Part shown: piece by piece, positions 43,785 through 52,938 of the stretch | Position numbering within the stretch: the stretch's first letter is position 1 | How the letters are laid out: every line of letters starts with the position of its first letter | From: an uncultured Flavobacteriales bacterium | GTDB lineage: Bacteria > Bacteroidota > Bacteroidia > Flavobacteriales_G > Salibacteraceae | Direction of reading: 5' to 3' | Assembly (NCBI GenBank): GCA_937121175.1 | Contig: CAKZKD010000018.1 | Location: 62,001 to 126,000, forward strand | Length of the DNA: 64,000 nucleotides | Program-made: the position numbers and the translations under genes | Notes under the pieces: generated by a model | What the model was told of the DNA's origin: nothing | Database searches by the model: none | What the model saw: only the letters and a program-made list of their open reading frames with translations

Positions 43785-44663
43785 CTACAATTTAATAATA
43801 CGCTGAAGCTCGCGTATTTCTTCTGCCTTATGGCCATGCCCCTCTTGCTCGTAAGAATGAATAAGATTGTTCATTGAACGAACCATAATGTCATAATTAC
43901 TGCATGGCAAAAAGAAAATTGGGTTTGGTTTTAGCTTTAACTCTGCCAAAAAAGCGTCGATATCACTCTTACCAAATACACTTCCACCTGAGAATGGATT
44001 AATGTAAAATAAAATCTTTGAATCTGCGCCTTCTTGATGCATAGGTAGTTGCATTTGGTCACCCCAAGCAAGAATAAAATGTCTTGGAAGGTTAACCCCA
44101 TAAACTGGCAAATCCAACCTTTTTGATAATATTAAATACAATATAGCCAGAGAAATGGGATTACCTTTTTTACCTTCTAAAACCCTATTAATAAACGAGT
44201 TATCGGAAGAGTGGTAATTCTTTTTATTCCCTTCAAAACCGTGAACATCAAATAAAATGTGATTGAACACCTTTAGTTTTTCCAAAGCAGTGAGTCCGTC
44301 GTGAAACTCTAACCAAATATCTTTTTCCAGCCGATTGATGGTCGTTTTTATTTCTTCTTCATCAATTTCTGGATATTGGTATTTGGCAAGTGACAGCATT
44401 CCTGTAAGCAGGTCTTTTTCTTCCGTACTTGCCCATTGCTTAAGGTCTGCTTTAACGTTATCGAACTGAATATTATGAATAATGTTCTCAACCCTACTTT
44501 GGAAAAGAATCCCATAGGCTTCATGCTCCCAAGCATCTTCTAATACTGGAATAATTCCCTCTCCCATGGATTCAATTTTCAATCGAATTTGGTCGAACAC
44601 CAGTTCATCGGGGTCATCCAATAAAGAAATTAACGCTTGCAATTCATTTTGAGCAGATGCCAT
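43785..44663 (-). CDS. SirB1-family transglutaminase-like protein
   Basis: A 292-residue protein. An N-terminal helical part (LISLLDDPDELVFDQIRLKI) precedes FNHILFDVHGFEGNKKNY, VLEGKKGNPISLAILYLIL and LDLPVYGVNLPRHFILAW, the diagnostic SirB1/transglutaminase-like segments. The C-terminus has YDIMVRSMNNLIHSYEQEG. Members are found near peptide chain release genes in Gammaproteobacteria; the function in Bacteroidota is unknown. Confidence 0.85.
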   Translation of the reverse strand: MASAQNELQALISLLDDPDELVFDQIRLKIESMGEGIIPVLEDAWEHEAYGILFQSRVENIIHNIQFDNVKADLKQWASTEEKDLLTGMLSLAKYQYPEIDEEEIKTTINRLEKDIWLEFHDGLTALEKLKVFNHILFDVHGFEGNKKNYHSSDNSFINRVLEGKKGNPISLAILYLILSKRLDLPVYGVNLPRHFILAWGDQMQLPMHQEGADSKILFYINPFSGGSVFGKSDIDAFLAELKLKPNPIFFLPCSNYDIMVRSMNNLIHSYEQEGHGHKAEEIRELQRIIKL

Positions 44664-44724
44664 CAGGGCAAATGTAGAGGCAAGTACGGATGAGCCTTTT
44701 AGCTCATTTTTTTAGTTATAAATA

Positions 44725-45621
44725 CTAAACTGTTAATCTATCTAAAACAGTTACAATGAGCCTTTCAACGGTTTTCTTGTAATCTTCACTGTAAGATTGT
44801 GTGAATCTATTTGCAATAACGGCACAAACGGTAGCACAGTTATGCCCTAATAATCCACCTATTCCGTACAGGCCAGATGTTTCCATTTCAAAGTTTATAA
44901 TTCGGTTTTCTTTGGAACGAAAGTTATTTAGTAATTCATTCTGATTTGGAATTTGGGCATGTAAACGTAAAACTCTCCCTTGTGGACCATAAAAGCCATT
45001 TGCTGTGGCGGTAATCCCCTTATTCATTCCTTCGCCAAGCAAATCAATTAGTTCAGGGTTGCCTTCAGAAACATAAACTGAAATTTCATGTCCATTAGCC
45101 TTGTAAAATGCTTCAAAATCGGACTTAACCTTTTGTTCTTGATTAGTGAGCTCGTGCTTATAAAAATCTAATAAACCATCAAAGCCTAATCCGAAGGATG
45201 AAATTGCAAATGAATCAACCGCTACATCTTTTTGCAAGGCTCCACAGGTACCTATTCTAATTAAATTCAAAGATTTGGGATTTGGTAAAAACGCTCTGGT
45301 TTCAAGGTTAATATTAACCGCAGCATCCAATTCATTTATCGCAATATCGATATTGTCTGTACCTATACCGGTTGACATAACAGTAATCCGCTTACCGTTG
45401 TACATTCCAGTTTGAGTGCAAAACTCTCGGTTTTGGATTGAGAATTCAATGTTTTCAAAATGTTTGCTCACTCGCTCCACTCTTCCTTGGTCTCCAACCA
45501 GTAAAACCGTATCCGCAATATGCTCAGGTTTAAGGTGTAAATGATAAACACTTCCATCATCATTTAGCACCAACTCGCTCTCTGATAGTGTTTTACTCTC
45601 TATATTTAAAGACGCTCTCAT
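44725..45621 (-). CDS. Nucleoside phosphorylase (uridine phosphorylase-like)
   Basis: A 298-residue enzyme of the NP-I family, which splits nucleosides with phosphate. LLVGDQGRVERVSKHFENIE is the phosphate loop, VMSTGIGTDNIDIAINEL, IRIGTCGALQKDV and ENRIINFEMETSGLYGIGGLLGH (MET purine/pyrimidine site) follow. The uridine preference is inferred from the overall resemblance to Bacteroidota uridine phosphorylases. Confidence 0.88.
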   Translation of the reverse strand: MRASLNIESKTLSESELVLNDDGSVYHLHLKPEHIADTVLLVGDQGRVERVSKHFENIEFSIQNREFCTQTGMYNGKRITVMSTGIGTDNIDIAINELDAAVNINLETRAFLPNPKSLNLIRIGTCGALQKDVAVDSFAISSFGLGFDGLLDFYKHELTNQEQKVKSDFEAFYKANGHEISVYVSEGNPELIDLLGEGMNKGITATANGFYGPQGRVLRLHAQIPNQNELLNNFRSKENRIINFEMETSGLYGIGGLLGHNCATVCAVIANRFTQSYSEDYKKTVERLIVTVLDRLTV

Positions 45622-45705
45622 AGTTCTACGATAAGATTATGAAGCCAAGTTAGTATTAATCGGTTTTCGTTACAATTAATCCATATTTTATTTCAAATTT
45701 GTCCA

Positions 45706-46224
45706 ATGCTCAATGGAACTAAAATAAAGCTGCGCGCTTTAGAACCAAAAGATATTGATGTACTTTTTGAATGGGAGAACAATACTTCTTTCTGGAGAAT
45801 TTCAGACACCATTCAACCCTTTAGTCGTTTTGCTTTAGAGCAGTACGTAAGCAGTGTTCAAGATATATACACCCAAAAACAATTGCGGTTTATGATTGAA
45901 GAAAAGGACTCCAAAACTGCTATTGGTTGCGTTGATTTGTTCGATTTTGACCCGAGAAACAAACGTGTAGGGGTTGGTATATTAATTAGCGATTCAATTA
46001 ACCGTTCGAAAGGTTTTGGTAGGGAATCCATTGAGTTAATTTTAGAATATTGTTTTGCCATTTTAGAATGCCATCAAGTTTATTGTAACGTTCTTCTTGA
46101 CAACGAAATTAGCATCAAGCTATTTAAAAGCCTTGGCTTTGGGTCAGTAGGTGTAAAAAAAGACTGGATTCGAATTGATAAAAAAATGCACGACGAAGTC
46201 CTCCTCCAAAAAATATTGAATTAA
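45706..46224 (+). CDS. GNAT family N-acetyltransferase (SpeG/RimJ-like)
   Basis: A 172-residue protein with IKLRALEPKDIDVLFEWENN, IGCVDLFDFDPRNKRVGVG, NRSKGFGRESIELILEYCF (acetyl-CoA loop) and DNEISIKLFKSLGFG. The WENN opening resembles polyamine or alanine acetyltransferases. It precedes mltG with no gap: mltG begins at the TTG following its TAA, so the two are likely coupled. Confidence 0.87.
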   Translation: MLNGTKIKLRALEPKDIDVLFEWENNTSFWRISDTIQPFSRFALEQYVSSVQDIYTQKQLRFMIEEKDSKTAIGCVDLFDFDPRNKRVGVGILISDSINRSKGFGRESIELILEYCFAILECHQVYCNVLLDNEISIKLFKSLGFGSVGVKKDWIRIDKKMHDEVLLQKILN

Positions 46225-47250
46225 TTGAAAAAAATAATTGCCCTAATAATTGTGTCAGGATTAATTGTAGGTGGCTATATGGCCAACAATTTCTACAATA
46301 GAATATACAGTGACGCAATTATTTCTTCACAAAATCCGACTCTTTATATTGAAAGTAATTGGAATTATGAAGATTTAAAAAACGCATTAAAAGACTCTTC
46401 TTGGCTTAAAGACGTGGATGATTTTGACTGGGTTGCTCAGAAAAAAAATTACCCTACCCTCTTAAAACCAGGGAAATATGAAATTAAAACGGGCTGGAGT
46501 AATGCCCAATTCATTGACTTGTTGCGTTCTGGAGAACAATTACCCATACGCGTTACTTTTAATAATCAACGAACATTAAAAAAATTAGCGGGTCATGTAT
46601 CGCGCTATTTTGAGGCAGATTCTGCTGCTTTTGCAACCCATATTTTGAATTCCGAAACCCATAAGAAATATGGATTTAATGCAGCTACATTTCCTGCTCT
46701 TTTCATTCCAAACACGTATGAGTTTTATTGGAATACAAATCCAGAAAAATTTGTGGCAAGAATGGCATCTGAATTCAAAATTTTTTGGACCGAAAAAAGG
46801 AAAGCCAAAGCGACTAAACTTGGTCTCACACAAAGTGAAACCGTTACCCTAGCTAGTATTGTAGAAGAAGAAACCAAAATGAACGATGAGAAGCCACGGG
46901 TTGCCGGGGTATATTTAAACAGGTTAAAAAAAGGAATGCTATTACAGGCCGACCCGACGCTCATTTTTGGAATTGGTGATTTTAGTATCAGGCGTGTGCT
47001 TAACATTCACAAAAAAATTGATTCTCCTTATAACACCTATATTTACAAAGGGTTACCACCTGGACCAATTCGTATTCCAGAAATTTCTTCAATTGACGCA
47101 GTGTTAAACCCAGAAAAACACAATTACTTTTATTTCTGTGCGAAAGAGGACTTTTCTGGATATCACAATTTCTCAAATTCGTACCGAGAACATTTGAATA
47201 ATGCAAAAAGGTATCAGCGTGCCTTGAACCAAAGAAAAATTTACAAATAA
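46225..47250 (+). CDS. mltG: Endolytic murein transglycosylase MltG (YceG)
   Basis: A 341-residue membrane-anchored enzyme that cuts nascent peptidoglycan strands. N-terminal helix (IIALIIVSGLIVGGYMANNF), LysM-like region, then the YceG core: TLASIVEEETKMNDEKPRVA with catalytic Glu214, VYLNRLKKGMLLQADPTLIF, SPYNTYIYKGLPPGPI and NPEKHNYFYFCAKEDFSGYHNF. The start is TTG at 46225, immediately after the TAA of the GNAT gene; no ATG is nearby. It is followed after one base by the phosphohexomutase gene. Confidence 0.94.
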   Translation: MKKIIALIIVSGLIVGGYMANNFYNRIYSDAIISSQNPTLYIESNWNYEDLKNALKDSSWLKDVDDFDWVAQKKNYPTLLKPGKYEIKTGWSNAQFIDLLRSGEQLPIRVTFNNQRTLKKLAGHVSRYFEADSAAFATHILNSETHKKYGFNAATFPALFIPNTYEFYWNTNPEKFVARMASEFKIFWTEKRKAKATKLGLTQSETVTLASIVEEETKMNDEKPRVAGVYLNRLKKGMLLQADPTLIFGIGDFSIRRVLNIHKKIDSPYNTYIYKGLPPGPIRIPEISSIDAVLNPEKHNYFYFCAKEDFSGYHNFSNSYREHLNNAKRYQRALNQRKIYK

Positions 47251-47251
47251 G

Positions 47252-48634
47252 ATGAAAATTAAATTCGGAACTGATGGCTGGAGAGCTATCATAGCAAAGG
47301 AATTTACAAACTATAATGTTGCCCGTGTAACAGAGGGTGTCGTAGAATGGTTAAAATTAAAAACCACTAAACCAAAAGTAGTATTGGGTTTCGATTGCCG
47401 TTTTGCCGGACTACAGTTCATGGAAGAAGCATCAAAAGTATTATTGCATCATGGTGTAGAAGTTGTTATTTATAATTCCCCTATAACCACTCCAGCTATA
47501 AGTTTGGCTGCTAAAGAACTAGACTGCGATTTAGGAATAATTTTTACCGCATCACACAACCCCGCTAGCTACAACGGATACAAGTTGAAAGGTGGATACG
47601 GCGGCCCGCTTCTGGCCGAAGACATAGCTCTTGTAGAAAAACACATTCCTGATTCGGTTGGCGCAGATTATGAAAAAGCAGACTTAAAAAATGCACAACA
47701 AATAGACCTTAAAGAACTATACATCAATAAGTTAAGGGAATCGTTTGATTTGAAAAAAATAAATGATTCTGACTTAGGCATTTCTTACGACGCCATGTAC
47801 GGCAGCGGTCAGTTCATTTTTAAAGAAATTTTTCCGAATGCTGATTTATTTAGAAATGAATGGAATCCTACTTTTTATGGAATAAACCCTGAGCCTATTC
47901 TCAAAAACTTAGGTGCATATCAAACCCATTTAAAAAATAGCGAAAGTTTAGATTTTGCCTTAGTGAATGATGGCGATGCAGATAGAATTGGGCTCATGGA
48001 TGGAAAAGGCAACTACATCGATTCTCACAATATAATGCTACTTCTACTCCATTATTTGCACAATTACAAAAAGCTTTCAGGTAAGGTGGCAACGGGGTTT
48101 AGTTCCACTGTAAAAATTGCGCAATTCTGTAAAATGCACAACTTGGAATTAGAGATAGTACCGATTGGCTTCAAACATATCTGCGGATTAATGGTTGAGG
48201 AAGATATTCTGCTTGGCGGCGAAGAATCTGGCGGGATTGCTGTAACCGGACATATACCTGAACGTGATGGAATTTGGAACGGTTTAGTCTTACTTCAAGC
48301 CATGTTGGAAACCGGTAAATCTTTACCTGAATTGCTCGATGAAATCGAAGAATTGGTAGGTAGCTTTTCATTCCAACGAATCGACTTGCAGATTCCTGAA
48401 GAAAAAAAGCTGGAAATTGTAGGTAACTGCAAATCAGGTAATTACTCCCAATTCGATGATTGGACAGTGAAGCGCATTGAAACTTTAGATGGCTTTAAGT
48501 ATTTTTTCAATGACGATGAATGGCTAATGATTAGACCCTCTGGAACCGAACCTGTGCTGAGGACATACGCGGAAGGCAGAACCGAAAAACGAGCTAATGA
48601 AATCTTAGCTGCTTGTCATTCAGCGATACTGTAA
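47252..48634 (+). CDS. Phosphoglucomutase/phosphomannomutase family protein
   Basis: A 460-residue alpha-D-phosphohexomutase. IKFGTDGWRAIIAKEFT opens it, the phosphoserine Ser101 is in IFTASHNPASYNGYK, the magnesium loop is VNDGDADRIGLMD, the sugar loop is LGGEESGGIAVTGHIPERDG, and the phosphate loop is IRPSGTEPVLRTYAEG. It interconverts hexose 1- and 6-phosphates for cell-wall or capsule sugars. Glucose versus mannose versus glucosamine is not fixed by these motifs. It ends the GNAT-mltG operon and a terminator follows. Confidence 0.92.
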   Translation: MKIKFGTDGWRAIIAKEFTNYNVARVTEGVVEWLKLKTTKPKVVLGFDCRFAGLQFMEEASKVLLHHGVEVVIYNSPITTPAISLAAKELDCDLGIIFTASHNPASYNGYKLKGGYGGPLLAEDIALVEKHIPDSVGADYEKADLKNAQQIDLKELYINKLRESFDLKKINDSDLGISYDAMYGSGQFIFKEIFPNADLFRNEWNPTFYGINPEPILKNLGAYQTHLKNSESLDFALVNDGDADRIGLMDGKGNYIDSHNIMLLLLHYLHNYKKLSGKVATGFSSTVKIAQFCKMHNLELEIVPIGFKHICGLMVEEDILLGGEESGGIAVTGHIPERDGIWNGLVLLQAMLETGKSLPELLDEIEELVGSFSFQRIDLQIPEEKKLEIVGNCKSGNYSQFDDWTVKRIETLDGFKYFFNDDEWLMIRPSGTEPVLRTYAEGRTEKRANEILAACHSAIL

Positions 48635-48640
48635 AACCAA

Positions 48641-48680
48641 AAAAAGCCTCATTACTCAAAAAGTAAAGAGGCTTTTATTT
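48641..48680 (+). terminator. Intrinsic terminator after phosphohexomutase
   Basis: Stem AAAAGCCTC / GAGGCTTTT (48642-48650 with 48668-48676), extended by TTACT/AGTAA, followed by T-rich sequence. Confidence 0.8.
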
Positions 48681-48917
48681 TAGTGCTTACCGCAAAGGGG
48701 AATGCGGTAATCACAGACTACCTTCTTAAAGTTCGCTTCATTAATTAGGTAGAGAAGTCAAGGCAATATTACGCTGCTAATTTTTTGAATACACCTGTAT
48801 TTATAACAACGGTCAATTTTGCATGCAGTAGGTTACCGTTCATCAAGTGTGAGAGTACTAATACTCAAAAACTGTAATTTGGACTTGAAAAATAGAACAC
48901 GATTTACAGTTTAGAAT
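48681..48917. other. Gap before the DUF2461 gene with inverted repeats
   Basis: No gene is seen. Near the ATG are a GAGTA-CTAA-TACTC hairpin (48853-48866) and a nine-base inverted repeat AAACTGTAA/TTACAGTTT (48869-48877, 48904-48912), possible operators. Confidence 0.4.
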
Positions 48918-49601
48918 ATGAGTATAATTACGAAAAAGAGTATTAAATTCCTTGAGGACCTTACGAAAAACAACAACCGAGATTGGTTTCAAGAAAACAA
49001 AAAACGCTATGAAGAAGCGCATCAGAATCTTATCGAGTTTTCGGATAAACTTTTAAAGCGTCTGAACACGGTCGATAACATAGAGACTCCAACAGGTAAA
49101 AAAGCACTCTATCGTATTTATAGAGATGTTCGATTTAGCAAAGACAAAAGCCCATACAAAACCTGGTTTGCTGGTGGATTTAAAAGAGCGACCCATCAAC
49201 TAAGAGGCGGATACTACTTTCATATCGAACCCACTTCTGTATTTGCCGCTGGTGGGTTCTGGGGGCCGAATAAAGAAGATTTGCTTCTAATTAGAAAACA
49301 AATACAAGCTGACCCAGCACCATTGAGAGCAATTCTTGAAAGTTCGAGCTTTATAAAACACTTTGGTTCACTTGGCGGAGAACAATTAAAAACTGCGCCC
49401 AAGGGATTTGAAAAAGATGATCCAGCTATTGATTTATTGCGCTACAAACAATTTTTAGTATCCAAAGAAATCAGTCCTGAAATTTTAAATTCGGAGAAGC
49501 TAATTGATGAAATAGAAAAATCGTTTTTGGCTATGCGTCCGTTTTTTGATTACATGAGTGAAATCCTGACAACAAATTTGAATGGAGAGCCGTTAAAGTA
49601 A
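48918..49601 (+). CDS. DUF2461 family protein
   Basis: A 227-residue protein. The family pattern is clear: SIKFLEDLTKNNNRDWFQENKKRYEEA, LYRIYRDVRFSKDKSPYKTWFAGGF, GGYYFHIEPTSVFAAGGFWGP and a C-terminal MRPFFDYMSEIL. The family is widespread in Bacteroidota and eukaryotic fungi; function is unknown. It stands alone. Confidence 0.92.
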   Translation: MSIITKKSIKFLEDLTKNNNRDWFQENKKRYEEAHQNLIEFSDKLLKRLNTVDNIETPTGKKALYRIYRDVRFSKDKSPYKTWFAGGFKRATHQLRGGYYFHIEPTSVFAAGGFWGPNKEDLLLIRKQIQADPAPLRAILESSSFIKHFGSLGGEQLKTAPKGFEKDDPAIDLLRYKQFLVSKEISPEILNSEKLIDEIEKSFLAMRPFFDYMSEILTTNLNGEPLK

Positions 49602-49839
49602 ATTGTCCTAATACAAAGATTTCTACTATGAACCCACCTATACAATGTTAGGCATTACCGCAAGATATTTATTAAGACTTAGATTTAGAATTTAGAACAG
49701 GCATTTACAACACCTAGTTTTTACATAATGGAGTTCGACAATTTTACAACTAACTTGATTCGATGCGATTATTTAAAACGAAAGCGGCCTTCTTTTATGA
49801 TAAAAAAGGCCGCTTTTTTTTAGTGTAGATGTCAGTGAT
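49602..49839. other. Gap after the DUF2461 gene
   Basis: Only the terminator at 49780-49821 is recognised; no coding region is seen in the rest. Confidence 0.5.
49780..49821 (-). terminator. Intrinsic terminator between convergent genes
   Basis: Stem AAAGCGGCCTT / AAGGCCGCTTT with a 14-base loop; T runs exist on both sides, so it can serve the DUF2461 gene and the minus-strand gene at 49840. Confidence 0.8.
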
Positions 49840-51369
49840 TTAGAAGTTTACAACCTCTAACCTCCAAGTTACTTTCTTTTCTTTTCTCCAATATTCTAGC
49901 ACAGTTATAAAACCTGGCTTACCTCTTGTAATCCACATTTCATTTGCATCTGTATCTAGTGAAATTTTATCATTTGTAAAACCGTTATCTGCATCAACGA
50001 AGTTTACTAACTGTATTACAGCTTGTCTTGCCAATTTACCTTTTTGTTTTTCCCTATCGTAAAATGCAATAGTATTTACGGATTTATCGGCGCTGAATTG
50101 GTTAAATTCATAATCCATCCAACCATTAGCTTTAAGAATTTTACCCAATAAATGGGTATTCATAAATGCGGAACCTTCTGGAAGTAAAACAGATCTGTTC
50201 TTCTTATCGAAAGTGTTTACATTCTCCAATTCTCGATCTTTATTGATGTGTATCATAATCATATCTCCTAATCGAATCTCCATACCTGAAGCTTCATCAG
50301 ACATCATTCCTAAAGCACTAACTTGCTTTTTGTATTGTTCACCAATAGCAATAATGTTTCCGTCCTTGGTGCGCACCACATCATGAAACAAAACACTGAA
50401 TTTTTTGGATTTATCATACTCTTCTGCTGACATAAGTGGCTTAATATCAGAATCCCAACCAAGGAATGTTTCATTTTCCCAAAGCCCTTCTTCACTAATA
50501 TCTCTCATGAAAACGCCTTCGCTTTCAGCCTTCATCATTTTTTTATTAATATCAAAATGCTCACCTATTAAAGTAAACCCATTTCCATCTTTAGCCATAA
50601 AAGCATTATGAGGCATTAGGTTGTACATTTTGCTCGATAGTGGTATATGAAATTTTTCACTTCCTTCGAAACTGATTCCTTTCAAGTAAAACTTATAGTC
50701 TTTGCTTGTAATAGACTTCGCTGTGGATTCAAGAATGAGTATTTGAGAATTAGAAGCGGTCATGTACGAACCAGTAAATACTCCTTTTGGTGCTTTGGGC
50801 TTATAGGTCCATTTTATTTTACCTTCATTGTCAATGTAGGCTATTTTGTATGAATAAGCTTCTGCTTTATCAGAATACACATCAATAAAACCATTTGAAT
50901 TTGGAGACGAAACACTCATGAAGTTGTCTCTACCTGCCTGCAATGCAACATTATAGGTTCGCATTTCATATTTGGTAGCGAGTCTGCTAACCCCTTTTGT
51001 AATTTCACCGTCTTTGTCCATTACACGATAAATCACTTTTTTTAGTTTTCTATCGTAAAATTTAAAAAGTAAGTTAGAACCGTTATACGCTGCTTCGAGC
51101 ATATAGGTCAGCTTTCCTTGTACAATAGATTTCTTGGACACCTCATTTAGGTTTGCATCCAGAGTGCGAATCTCAAATGCTCTTTGTCCGTTTTTTAGCT
51201 TATCCGTTTTGTAGAAAAAGTAATATCCAGTTACTTCATCATTCTTTGTAATAACGCCGTAATTTCTAGGAGAAACCTTTTTTACATTCGTTACCGAATA
51301 GTCTTGTGCAAAGCCACTGCTGCAAAAAACGATTAGCGTCGTTAATAATCCAATAAAATTGTTTTTCAT
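49840..51369 (-). CDS. Secreted protein of unknown function, DUF6770-like
   Basis: A 509-residue protein with signal peptide (MKNNFIGLLTTLIVFCSSGFAQ). It begins VTNVKKVSPRNYGVITKNDE, VTGYYFFYKTDK and continues with long beta-rich segments (LLFKFYDRKLKKVIYRVMDK, DGNIIAIGEQYKKQ, FITVLEYWRKEKKVTWRLEVV). The opening pattern resembles what I remember of the DUF6770 family. It has no visible catalytic motif or sorting domain. It is followed on the same strand by nothing and preceded by the M48 gene 19 bases upstream, so the two may be transcribed together. Confidence 0.75.
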   Translation of the reverse strand: MKNNFIGLLTTLIVFCSSGFAQDYSVTNVKKVSPRNYGVITKNDEVTGYYFFYKTDKLKNGQRAFEIRTLDANLNEVSKKSIVQGKLTYMLEAAYNGSNLLFKFYDRKLKKVIYRVMDKDGEITKGVSRLATKYEMRTYNVALQAGRDNFMSVSSPNSNGFIDVYSDKAEAYSYKIAYIDNEGKIKWTYKPKAPKGVFTGSYMTASNSQILILESTAKSITSKDYKFYLKGISFEGSEKFHIPLSSKMYNLMPHNAFMAKDGNGFTLIGEHFDINKKMMKAESEGVFMRDISEEGLWENETFLGWDSDIKPLMSAEEYDKSKKFSVLFHDVVRTKDGNIIAIGEQYKKQVSALGMMSDEASGMEIRLGDMIMIHINKDRELENVNTFDKKNRSVLLPEGSAFMNTHLLGKILKANGWMDYEFNQFSADKSVNTIAFYDREKQKGKLARQAVIQLVNFVDADNGFTNDKISLDTDANEMWITRGKPGFITVLEYWRKEKKVTWRLEVVNF

Positions 51370-51388
51370 AATTGTTATATATTAATTT

Positions 51389-52837
51389 TTAATTGTTTAC
51401 ATGTTTTGTTGAATACGGAAAGTACTTAGCAAACTTTCCATTGGGGTAAAATTGTTGGTACCGTTTTTTTAATTTAGTCATGGTCCCTTTATCTTCAATT
51501 CCCATGTCGTTCATCATTCTTGCATACGAAACTAGAAACCGACCATCGCGCTGATTAATAGTGTAAGAAGACTTTAAAAAATCGTAAACAGCTACTCTCA
51601 ACTTAGGTAGCCTTGAAAAATAAAATGAATTCAAAACATTTAATAAGTCCGGGTCTTTTATATTCTCCGATGGCATTCTACTATAATTAAATAGCTCATG
51701 ATGCTTTCGGCCGAAATATAATTGATACATACAATAGCCCGATATAGCTTTCAAATATTCAGAATTTGGATATTTAATTCTCAACCGTTCCGATTTTATT
51801 AAAGCTGCATCTACCATATCATATTCTACAAGTATGTTACAAGACTCAAACTCCATTTGCATTTTAAACTTCAAAAATTCGTCTGTGGGTGCAGTCTCAC
51901 AGATTTCCTCCTGTCGCCTTTCGACCTCTTCCAAAATCCATTCTTCTCGTTGTTCGACATCCGGATGAGATTTCACCAAATCCCATTTCGATTCACGCTC
52001 TGCATCATGAATATTCATCATTTCATTTGGTTCACCAGCTGATTTCGGCAATCCAAGACGGTCGAATATTAAAACTGAACTTTTATCGAATTCCTCCGAC
52101 ATTTCTCCTAGCTTACGAACTTCATTCACACTCTCCGTGGCGCACAAGCTGGCATTCAGATACAAAACCAACCCAAGAGAGTCTGCCTCTCGTTCATACC
52201 TTCTTGAGTGAGAGCGTTGAGAATATAAATTGTCATTAAGTAAAGCAACCGCTGAAGTGTTTTTTCCGTACTCCATTCTATTAATTTCCTTAACTCGATC
52301 TTTAAATTCATCTGACTCGATGTAGTCATAAGTCTTAGTTATCTGGCGCTCAAAATGCCTAGAAAAATAATGTGCAAACTCATGGCACAATAAATAGGTC
52401 AGTTGATCTTCGTTGTCATAGAATGTTACGATATCTGGAATTACAGCAATAGTTCCATCCCCAGTAGAATAGGCATTGGCCCACGGAAATTTTGCAATAA
52501 CTAAATTTACCCCTGAAAAGTCAAATTGTTGGTTGGCGACTGCTATCTTATTCTTCAGAGTATTTAAATACTCAAGTGAGCTTGGTTCGAATAGATAGAC
52601 ATCGTTTTCAGCATAGTACTTTGCGTCTTTCGACCTCTTGCGATACAGCGTTTGAAACTTACTCTTATACTCTCCAACATAAGTAGTAGCGAAACTCGCA
52701 TTTTGCTCCGAAACTCTTTCAATATATAAATCTCGAAGCTTTTCATTTGTCTTGAAATCGCTATGTTCTTGAGCAGAAACGTAACTAGATAAACTAATGA
52801 AAGCGAAAAGGTATATGAGTCGGTTAAAAACTACCAT
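51389..52837 (-). CDS. M48-family metallopeptidase
   Basis: A 482-residue protein with signal peptide (LFAFISLSSYVSAQ). The zinc site is His152-Glu153-x-x-His156 in LLCHEFAHYFSRHFERQ with the third ligand in RRYEREADSLGLVLY. The C-terminal half is helical and resembles TPR-like scaffolds of secreted BepA-type M48 proteins, which maintain outer membrane proteins. No transmembrane helix beyond the signal is visible. The role in envelope quality control is inference. Confidence 0.9.
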   Translation of the reverse strand: MVVFNRLIYLFAFISLSSYVSAQEHSDFKTNEKLRDLYIERVSEQNASFATTYVGEYKSKFQTLYRKRSKDAKYYAENDVYLFEPSSLEYLNTLKNKIAVANQQFDFSGVNLVIAKFPWANAYSTGDGTIAVIPDIVTFYDNEDQLTYLLCHEFAHYFSRHFERQITKTYDYIESDEFKDRVKEINRMEYGKNTSAVALLNDNLYSQRSHSRRYEREADSLGLVLYLNASLCATESVNEVRKLGEMSEEFDKSSVLIFDRLGLPKSAGEPNEMMNIHDAERESKWDLVKSHPDVEQREEWILEEVERRQEEICETAPTDEFLKFKMQMEFESCNILVEYDMVDAALIKSERLRIKYPNSEYLKAISGYCMYQLYFGRKHHELFNYSRMPSENIKDPDLLNVLNSFYFSRLPKLRVAVYDFLKSSYTINQRDGRFLVSYARMMNDMGIEDKGTMTKLKKRYQQFYPNGKFAKYFPYSTKHVNN

Positions 52838-52938
52838 TGGAACTGCGAAAATAGTTACTCAATCAAAAAAAACATAAATTACATGATTTTTTTCATGATA
52901 TAGACAAACTAACATCGATAATAATCTGGTAACGTACT

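Noticed and set aside
48683..48717. TACCGCA/TGCGGTA hairpin considered as a riboswitch or ncRNA
   Set aside because: Only a seven-base stem is seen and it lies just past a terminator; there is no known motif.
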